Position numbers and translations under genes: made by a program. The notes below the pieces were generated by a model, which did no database searches, had not been told where the DNA came from, and worked only from the letters and a program-made list of their open reading frames with translations. This document shows positions 1-5,375 of a DNA stretch of 17,916 nucleotides, in pieces. Each line of letters opens with the position of its first letter. Positions within the stretch are counted from its first letter, which is position 1. The DNA is from DATGMB01 sp035293845 (GTDB lineage: Bacteria > Acidobacteriota > Terriglobia > Bryobacterales > Bryobacteraceae), in contig DATGMB010000101.1 of assembly GCA_035293845.1 (NCBI GenBank), positions 1 to 17,916 on the forward strand, in the 5' to 3' direction.

Positions 1-104
1 TTCTTGGGGCGCTCTCTGCGGAAGAACATAAATCTCATTATAGTTGCCCGACCGCCAACCCCGCTGATCCCGTGAATTTACGTGCACTCCTGCAATTCCT
101 CATA

Positions 105-110
105 TATGCT
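105..110 (+). promoter_or_regulatory. Candidate -10 box (TATGCT) for a leaderless transcript of the 117-1910 gene
   Basis: TATGCT ends six bases before ATG 117, so transcription would start at or next to the start codon. No purine-rich ribosome site precedes the ATG and no convincing -35 is visible. A second -10-like hexamer, TATAGT at 39-44, would give a leader of about 66 bases instead, so the assignment is tentative. Confidence 0.35.
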
Positions 111-116
111 ACTGCC

Positions 117-1910
117 ATGAAGCACGCCACCCTACTGACGCTGTCGTTGGCTCTCGCTGCCCTTCCGCTGCCAGCCGCCTCGGGATACCTGGTCCACAAC
201 CTCGTCTCGGATGTCCCCGGGGCCGCCGACTTTACCGACCCGAATCTCGTAAATGCCTGGGGAATCTCGATTTCCGGCTCCAGCCCGTTCTGGGTCTGCG
301 ATGGAGGAACCGGGCTTTCGACCGTCTACAGTTCTACCGCCACGAGCTTTTCGATCTCCAGCCTGAAAGTCAGCCTTCCGCCATCCGGCAATGGCGGGAA
401 CACGGTCTGCACCGGACAGGTATTCAACAGCACAACCAGCTTCGCCGTCGGGTCGTCGACCAGCCGCCCCGCCAGCTTCATCTTCGCCACCACCGGCGGC
501 ACCCTCTCCGGCTGGGCCTCCGCCGTCGACGCCTCACACGCCCAGATGGCCGTCGACAACTCCGCTTCGGGCGCGGTGTATACGGGCCTCGCGCTGGTCA
601 CCGGCTGCGCACCGCCTGCCGCATGCCTGTCGGCGGGGCCGTTTCTTTACGCCGCCAATTTCAGCAAGGGCACCGTGGACGTCTTCGATGGCAACTGGAA
701 GCCCGTCACCCTCCCCTCCGGCGCCTTCACCGATCCCGCCATCCCCGCCGGCTATTCGCCTTACAACATCCAACTCCTCAACGGAAGCCTCTACGTCACC
801 TACGCCAAGCTCGGGCCCGACAAGGTCAATTCCGCACCCGGCGCGGGCGCGGGATACGTCGATGTCTACGACCCCGCCGGCAAGCTGCTCAGCCACCTCG
901 TCGCGCAGGGCCCGCTGAACGCCCCCTGGGGCATCCAGATCGCTCCCGCGACGTTCCCACCTTTCGGCGGCGATCTCCTCGTCGGCAATTTCGGCGACGG
1001 CACGATCAACGCCTTCAATCTCACGACCGGCGCCTTCGCCGGAACCCTGCAGGACCAGAACGGCAACAACCTCCACATCGATGGCCTCTGGGGCCTCCAG
1101 TTCGGTAACGGCGGCTCGGGCGGCGATGTCAACTCGCTCTACTTCGCCGCCGGGCCTTCCGCGCAGAAGCACGGCCTGTTCGGCATCATCGTCTCGCAGC
1201 CGATCTTCACCGAAAACGTGGTCAACGCCGCCGATCCCGGCGCTGAGATCGGCCCCAACACCATGATCAGCATCATCGGCGGCAGCCTCGGCCCCACCAC
1301 GCGCTCCTGGGCATCCACCGATTTCAATGGCACGAAGCTGCCGACATCGCTCGACGGCGTCAGCGTCTCGATCAACGGCTCGCCGGCGTTCCCCACCTTC
1401 GTCAGCCCGCGCCAGATTAACGTGCTGACCCCCGCGGATCTGTCGGTCTCCGCGCCGGCCAAGATCGTCGTCACGGATAACGGGCTCGTCAGCCAGACGA
1501 TTCAGGTCCCGGTTGCGCCCTTCGCGCCCGCGTTCTTCCTGCTCGGAGGCAAGTATGCCGCCGCGGTCCACGGCGATGGCAAAATTGTAGGCCCCACGAC
1601 GCTGGTCGCGAATAACAGCACGCCCGCCGCGGCCGGGGAAACCATCGCGCTCTTCGCCACCGGTCTGGGCGCCACCACGCCCGCGGTCGCGAACGGGCAA
1701 ATCGTCAGCAGCGCCGCGCCGCTCGCCGCGCCCGCCACGGTGCTGATCAACGGCATTCCCGCGCCGGTGGCGTTCGCGGGCATCGCGGCCACCGGACTCT
1801 ATCAGGTCAACGTGACCATTCCGGCAGGTCTGCCGAGCGGGGATAATCCGATCAATATTGTGGTGGGCGGCTTTGCGTCGCCGGGGAATGTGTTTGTGAG
1901 CGTGCAGTAG
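117..1910 (+). CDS. Exported TIGR03118-family protein with TIGR03437 (Solibacter-type) C-terminal domain
   Basis: This is a predicted exported protein of 597 residues and unknown function. It starts with a signal peptide (MKHATLLTLSLALAALPLP, then AASG). The N-terminal two thirds, about residues 25-350, resemble the TIGR03118 family: the segment NLVSDVPGAADFTDPNLVNAW and later repeats such as PWGIQIAP and GDLLVGNFGDGTINAF look like beta-propeller blades. Residues about 360-595 match the TIGR03437 domain common in Solibacter (VVNAADPG, ISIIGGSLGP, INVLTPAD, FATGLGATTP, YQVNVTIPAGLPSGDN). I chose ATG 117 because the signal peptide begins exactly there; an upstream GTG at 72 would bury it. There is no Shine-Dalgarno, but a -10-like box lies just upstream. 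The gene stands alone and converges on the pyr operon. Role and cell-surface attachment are not evident. Family assignment is from memory; export is well supported. Confidence 0.88.
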   Translation: MKHATLLTLSLALAALPLPAASGYLVHNLVSDVPGAADFTDPNLVNAWGISISGSSPFWVCDGGTGLSTVYSSTATSFSISSLKVSLPPSGNGGNTVCTGQVFNSTTSFAVGSSTSRPASFIFATTGGTLSGWASAVDASHAQMAVDNSASGAVYTGLALVTGCAPPAACLSAGPFLYAANFSKGTVDVFDGNWKPVTLPSGAFTDPAIPAGYSPYNIQLLNGSLYVTYAKLGPDKVNSAPGAGAGYVDVYDPAGKLLSHLVAQGPLNAPWGIQIAPATFPPFGGDLLVGNFGDGTINAFNLTTGAFAGTLQDQNGNNLHIDGLWGLQFGNGGSGGDVNSLYFAAGPSAQKHGLFGIIVSQPIFTENVVNAADPGAEIGPNTMISIIGGSLGPTTRSWASTDFNGTKLPTSLDGVSVSINGSPAFPTFVSPRQINVLTPADLSVSAPAKIVVTDNGLVSQTIQVPVAPFAPAFFLLGGKYAAAVHGDGKIVGPTTLVANNSTPAAAGETIALFATGLGATTPAVANGQIVSSAAPLAAPATVLINGIPAPVAFAGIAATGLYQVNVTIPAGLPSGDNPINIVVGGFASPGNVFVSVQ

Positions 1911-1929
1911 GGCAGAGCGGAATCGCGGG

Positions 1930-1966
1930 ATCAGGGGGCTGAGGCTATGCCGCCTCAGGCCCTGAT
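1930..1966. terminator. Strong hairpin shared by convergent genes, likely bidirectional terminator
   Basis: Arms 1930-1944 and 1953-1966 pair over about 14 bases with a single one-base irregularity; the loop is 8 bases. It begins 20 bases after the stop of the plus-strand gene. Its loop contains the stop codon (1945-1947) of the minus-strand coiled-coil gene. Only a short T-run follows on the plus strand and none on the minus strand, so it is a hairpin without a classic U-tract. Confidence 0.55.
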
Positions 1967-2346
1967 TTCCGTTCGAGCTTCTCGACGCGCTGCTTCCAAT
2001 ATTCCAGTTCCTGATCCAAAGCCTGGATGACCGCCGTATGGCTGCGGACGCGGGAGTCCATCGGCGAGGCCCACTTGTGGAATTCGGTCAGGAGGCGGGT
2101 CTCCACTCGCTCCAGGTCCTCCTTCGTCGCGAACCGCTCTAGGTCCTCCTTCGTGGCGAACCGCTCTAGGTCCTCCTTCGTGGCGAACCGGTCCAGGTCT
2201 TCCTTCGTTGCGAACCGCCCTAGGTCTTCCTTCGTGGCGAACCGCTCTACGTCTTCCTTCGTGGCGAACCGCTCTAGGTCTTCCTTCGTGGTAAACGTCT
2301 TCAACAGCCACTTCTTATCTTCGTCGGTCAAGCTCATCGCCATCAT
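1945..2346 (-). CDS. Small coiled-coil protein with seven TKEDL 9-residue repeats, last gene of the pyr operon
   Basis: This predicted protein of 133 residues has no recognised enzymatic domain. Residues 18-80 are seven tandem copies of a nine-residue unit close to FATKEDLER, rich in charged residues and certainly helical. After it come a short linker (WASPMDSR) and a C-terminal helix (about 102-126, ALDQELEYWKQRVEKLER) with heptad-like spacing. TKEDL-repeat proteins are known in many bacteria, usually of unknown function. The start is one of three close ATGs; GGAG stands 4 bases before the first (2346) and 7 before the second (2343), so either is plausible. The ORF stays open upstream but only as a shadow of pyrC. 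The gene starts 20 bases after the pyrC stop on the same strand, so co-transcription is likely. There is no signal peptide or membrane segment, so it is probably cytosolic. Confidence 0.8.
   Translation of the reverse strand: MMAMSLTDEDKKWLLKTFTTKEDLERFATKEDVERFATKEDLGRFATKEDLDRFATKEDLERFATKEDLERFATKEDLERVETRLLTEFHKWASPMDSRVRSHTAVIQALDQELEYWKQRVEKLERKSGPEAA
2107..2295 (-). repeat. In-frame 27-bp tandem repeat, 7 copies
   Basis: Seven 27-base units encode the nine-residue repeats of the coiled-coil protein. Adjacent units are nearly identical at the DNA level (for example the two around 2133-2186), which indicates recent duplication by slippage or unequal crossing-over. Copy number may vary between strains. 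Because the unit is a multiple of three, changes would keep the frame. Confidence 0.9.
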
Positions 2347-2366
2347 TCTACTCCGCAAGCACCAAC

Positions 2367-3644
2367 CTAGCGCCGCCACACCACCTGCCCGCCTACGACC
2401 GTCGCCACCGGCCCGCCGCGGAACGTCCGTCCATCGAAAGGCGAGTTGCGGCTCCGCGAAGCCGACTGGTTCACGTCGTAGGTCCACTCGATCTCCGTGC
2501 TGAAGATTGTTACATCGCCCGCCGCGTCGGCGGCCAGCGTGCCGCGCCCCAGCCGCAGCACCGCTTCCGGTCCCGTTGTGAACAGCTCGATCATCCGGCG
2601 CAGCGTGATCTTGCCAGTGTGCACCAGCCCTTCGAGCGCCAGCGCGATCGCCGTCTCGAGCCCGATGATCCCGAAGGGGCACCGCTCGAATTCCTGCATT
2701 TTCTCGCTACCCGGATGCGGCGCGTGGTCCGTCGCGATGGCGCTGATGGTGCCGCGCGCGAGGCCGTCCGCCACCGCCGAGGCGTCGCAGGAATGCCGCA
2801 GCGGCGGCTTCATCTTGTAGTTGCTGTCGTAGGCCGGCATGCGGTCGTCGGAAAGCGCGAAATGATGCGGCGTCGCCTCCGCCGTCACCGGGAGGCCGGC
2901 GTTCCGCGCGTGCTCCACCATGGCAACCGCCCGCCGGGTGGAAATGTGGGCGACGTGATATCGCGCCCCGGTGAGCTCCGCGAGCAGCAGATCCCGCGCC
3001 ACCATCACGTCTTCCGACGCCGCCGGAATCCCTCGCAGCCCCCACCGCACGGAAGCCGCGCCCTCGTTCATGTCGCCGCCCGCGCTCAGATCGAGGTCCT
3101 CGCAGTGTTGAATCACCGGCAGATCGTACGAGCGCGCGAACTCCATCGCGCGCCGCATCACCCGGGCGTTCATCACGGGCCGGCCGTCGTCCGAAATGGC
3201 CACCGCACCAGCCGCCTTCATCGCGCCGATCGCCGCCAGTTCCTCGCCCGCGCTGCCCTTCGTGATCGCGCCGATCGGAAACACATTCACCACCGCCGCC
3301 CGCCGCGCCCGCTCCACGATGTAACTCGTCACCATCGCGCTATCGTTCACCGGCTTGGTGTTCGGCATGCAGCACACGGACGTGAATCCGCCGGCCGCCG
3401 CAGCCCGCGATCCGGTCTCGATCGTCTCGGCGTGCTCGAAGCCCGGCTCCCGCAGGTGCACGTGCATGTCGATGAACCCCGGCGCTACGATCAGCCCGCT
3501 GGCGTCGAACACATCCGCTTCGTTCGGCGCCGGAACGTTAGGCCCCACGGCAGCGATGCGTCCATCGACGATGAGCACATCGGCCACGCCGTCCGTGCCT
3601 GACGACGGATCGATCACGCGTCCGTTGCGGATCACCAGCGCCAT
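2367..3644 (-). CDS. pyrC: Dihydroorotase (class I, PyrC)
   Basis: Dihydroorotase closes carbamoyl-aspartate to dihydroorotate, the third step of UMP synthesis, in the cytosol. The protein has 425 residues, the usual length for the class I enzymes of Aquifex and Bacillus type. All metal and catalytic positions are present: HVHLREPG with H61 and H63, SDDGRP with D153, IQHCED with H180, HVAHIST with H233, and ATDHAPH with D306. The numbering nearly coincides with the Aquifex enzyme as I remember it. The start is ATG 3644, which shares one base with the pyrB stop (TAATG), so translation is probably coupled; the ORF extends upstream only as a shadow of pyrB. The pair should act on consecutive substrates, and class I DHOases are known to associate with ATCase. 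Confidence is high. Confidence 0.97.
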   Translation of the reverse strand: MALVIRNGRVIDPSSGTDGVADVLIVDGRIAAVGPNVPAPNEADVFDASGLIVAPGFIDMHVHLREPGFEHAETIETGSRAAAAGGFTSVCCMPNTKPVNDSAMVTSYIVERARRAAVVNVFPIGAITKGSAGEELAAIGAMKAAGAVAISDDGRPVMNARVMRRAMEFARSYDLPVIQHCEDLDLSAGGDMNEGAASVRWGLRGIPAASEDVMVARDLLLAELTGARYHVAHISTRRAVAMVEHARNAGLPVTAEATPHHFALSDDRMPAYDSNYKMKPPLRHSCDASAVADGLARGTISAIATDHAPHPGSEKMQEFERCPFGIIGLETAIALALEGLVHTGKITLRRMIELFTTGPEAVLRLGRGTLAADAAGDVTIFSTEIEWTYDVNQSASRSRNSPFDGRTFRGGPVATVVGGQVVWRR

Positions 3645-4552
3645 TATCCGATCACCCTTTCGAGCACCGCCATGCGCACCGCGATGCCGTTTTCCACCTG
3701 GTTCAGGATCACCGAGCGCTGGAAATCCGCCACCTCGCTCGAAAGCTCGCGCCCGCGGTTGATCGGCCCGGGATGCATCACGATCGCGTCCGGCCGCGCC
3801 AAGTCGAGGTGCTCCAGCCGCAGCCCGTAGAAGCGGAAATACTCGCTCGCGGGAAACGCCGCCTCGTGCTGCCGCTCGAGCTGCACGCGCAGCATCATGA
3901 TGACATCCGCGTCCCGGATCGCCTCGCGGATATCGGTCGTCAGCCGCACCCCCGGCGCCAGTTCCTTCAGCTCCGGCGGCAGCAGCGAGGCCGGCCCGCA
4001 CAGCACGATCTCCGCGCCGAATTTGGAAAGCAGATGCACGTTCGACCGCGCCACCCGGCTGTGCGCAATATCGCCGATGATCGCCACGCGCAGCCCTTCA
4101 AGCGCGGGCCGCCGGTCCAGGATCGTCCGCGCATCGAGCAGCGCCTGCGTGGGATGCTCGTGCGTTCCGTCTCCTGCATTGATGATCGGCGTCGGGAGGT
4201 GCCGCGCGAGAAAGTGCGGCGCGCCCGATGCTGCGTGCCGCATCACGATGGCATCCGGCCGCATCGCCGCCAGCGTGTTCAGCGTGTCCACCAGCGATTC
4301 GCCCTTGGTCACGCTCGAGCCCGCGGCCGTGATCGACACCGCGTCCGCCCCCAGCCGTTTCGCCGCGATCTCGAAGCTCGTGCGCGTGCGCGTCGAAGCC
4401 TCGTAGAACAGGTTGACGATCATCTTTCCGCGCAGCGTATCCAGCTTCTTCAACGACTGGCTCTGCAGGGGCTGAAAATCCTTCGCCCGCGCCAGAATCC
4501 CTTCGATCTCGGCGCGATCCAGCTCCTCAATCCCGAGCAGTCCGGCAGGCAT
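3644..4552 (-). CDS. pyrB: Aspartate carbamoyltransferase catalytic subunit
   Basis: ATCase joins carbamoyl phosphate to aspartate, the committed step of pyrimidine synthesis. The 302-residue product is full length. The carbamoyl-phosphate loop STRTR is at 53-57, with TSFE after it. The second loop GSSVTKGES carries K83. MRH at 104-106, HPTQ at 133-136, HSRVARS at 164-170, LRVQ at 221-224 and HPGP at 260-263 cover the remaining substrate contacts. No pyrI-like regulatory chain gene is present in the window, so allosteric control of the E. coli kind is not expected; control more likely comes through PyrR. The start ATG 4552 gives the usual N-terminus, but the ribosome site is weak (AGAAGG lies about 12 bases upstream), and a repeat element fills the upstream gap. 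Confidence 0.97.
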   Translation of the reverse strand: MPAGLLGIEELDRAEIEGILARAKDFQPLQSQSLKKLDTLRGKMIVNLFYEASTRTRTSFEIAAKRLGADAVSITAAGSSVTKGESLVDTLNTLAAMRPDAIVMRHAASGAPHFLARHLPTPIINAGDGTHEHPTQALLDARTILDRRPALEGLRVAIIGDIAHSRVARSNVHLLSKFGAEIVLCGPASLLPPELKELAPGVRLTTDIREAIRDADVIMMLRVQLERQHEAAFPASEYFRFYGLRLEHLDLARPDAIVMHPGPINRGRELSSEVADFQRSVILNQVENGIAVRMAVLERVIG

Positions 4553-4571
4553 AGATCAACGAAGCCTTCTC

Positions 4572-4669
4572 TTCACCGCAGAGACGCAGAGGACGCGGAG
4601 GCATCGCGGAGAGAATTCCGGAAGGTCTTCTCCGCGCAATCTCTGCGTCCTCTGTGTCTCCGCGGTGAA
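4572..4669. repeat. 98-bp near-palindromic intergenic element between pyrR and pyrB
   Basis: Two arms, about 4572-4613 and 4629-4669, are imperfect inverted copies. The outermost eight bases pair perfectly (TTCACCGC with GCGGTGAA). Each arm carries the motif CGCAGAGGACGC or a close variant. The pairing continues inward through GGAGA/TCTCC to a TTCCGGAA centre. The element takes up most of the 132-base gap inside the operon and would fold into a long hairpin in the pyr transcript. It resembles the unnamed CGCAGAGACGCAGAG intergenic repeats I recall from many soil bacteria and cyanobacteria. See the related copies at 7489 and 8419. Confidence 0.85.
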
Positions 4670-4684
4670 TTCATGGCCGATTCT

Positions 4685-5251
4685 TTACACTCCCTCGCTC
4701 GCGGCGGCACGCTCGACGAGCAGCACCTTCTCCATCCCGTCGATCTCCTGGAACTTCACCTCGATGATCTCTTCCTCGCTCGTCTGCACGGTCCGGCCGA
4801 TGAACTTCGCTTCGATCGGCAGCTCGCGGTGGCCGCGGTCGATCAGCACCAGCAGGTGCACGCGCGCCGGCCGGCCGTGATCGAACAGCGCATCGAGCGC
4901 CGCCCGGATCGTCCGTCCCGTGTACAACACGTCATCCATCAGGATGATGTCCTTGCCCACCACGCTGAACGGGATCTCCGTCGCGCTGACCACCGGCTTG
5001 GCGCCGACCGTGCTGAGATCGTCGCGATAGAGATTGATATCGAGAATTCCCACCGGAATCTGGCGCTGCTCGAGCGCCTCGATCTTGGCCGCCAGCCGCT
5101 GCGCCAGCGGCACACCCCGCCGCCGGATGCCGAGAAACGCAAGCTGGTCGAGGTCTTTGGTCTTCTCCAGGATTTCGTGCGCCAGGCGGACCAGCGTCCG
5201 GTCGATTTCTGAGGCGCTCATCAACTGCGCCTTCTCACGCGTCAAAGCCAT
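4685..5251 (-). CDS. pyrR: PyrR, pyrimidine operon regulator / uracil phosphoribosyltransferase
   Basis: PyrR binds pyr mRNA when uridine nucleotides are abundant and reduces operon expression; many family members also make UMP from uracil and PRPP. The 188-residue protein shows the PRPP loop DIILMDDVLYTGRT at 101-114 and the family segment LYRDDLS at 74-80, followed by the GRPARV region at 126-131. Length and first-gene position in pyrR-pyrB-pyrC are typical of PyrR-controlled operons. The start is ATG 5251, with only a weak GGCGGG upstream at a long distance. I looked for the classic PyrR RNA-binding hairpin in the leader (5252-5375) and did not recognise it, so whether this PyrR acts by attenuation or by blocking translation is open. 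Confidence 0.95.
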   Translation of the reverse strand: MALTREKAQLMSASEIDRTLVRLAHEILEKTKDLDQLAFLGIRRRGVPLAQRLAAKIEALEQRQIPVGILDINLYRDDLSTVGAKPVVSATEIPFSVVGKDIILMDDVLYTGRTIRAALDALFDHGRPARVHLLVLIDRGHRELPIEAKFIGRTVQTSEEEIIEVKFQEIDGMEKVLLVERAAASEGV

Positions 5252-5306
5252 AAAGTTTTGGTCGATCCCGCCCGATGGTGTCTTTGGATATCAGGGGTTA
5301 ACGGAC

Positions 5307-5345
5307 AGGTTATCACGTGTGCAGGCCGCTGGCCGGCCGTAACCT
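5307..5345. promoter_or_regulatory. Inverted-repeat leader structure upstream of pyrR
   Basis: AGGTTA (5307-5312) and TAACCT (5340-5345) are perfect inverted repeats. They enclose a GC-rich core holding CACGTG and GGCC-GCT-GGCC, itself able to form a short stem. It lies 56-94 bases upstream of the pyrR start and 31 bases upstream of the divergent gene at 5376. It could be a pyr leader hairpin or a protein operator; the sequence does not decide. Confidence 0.35.
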
Positions 5346-5362
5346 TCTGCGGCGCCCCGTGT

Positions 5363-5374
5363 TTGACTGGTCAA
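5363..5374. promoter_or_regulatory. 12-bp palindrome TTGACTGGTCAA next to ATG 5376
   Basis: TTGAC and GTCAA are perfect inverted arms around TG. The palindrome ends one base before the start codon of the plus-strand gene, in the place where a ribosome site would be expected. It might be an operator controlling that gene, but a palindrome this short can occur by chance. Confidence 0.25.
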
Positions 5375-5375
5375 G

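Noticed and set aside
72..116. GTG 72 as the start of the first gene
   Set aside because: It would add 15 residues before a complete signal peptide and has no ribosome site; ATG 117 fits better.
534..1700. 388-codon minus-strand open frame inside the first gene
   Set aside because: Arg/Gly/Asp-rich low-complexity text typical of antisense to a GC-rich gene; no start signal or domain.
2107..2295. Short direct repeats that could suggest a CRISPR array
   Set aside because: The 27-base units are contiguous without spacers and are translated in frame into a helical repeat.
3773..5212. 479-codon plus-strand open frame across pyrB, the repeat element and pyrR
   Set aside because: It is antisense to two certain genes and crosses an intergenic repeat; its text is His/Arg/Gln-rich without any family signal.
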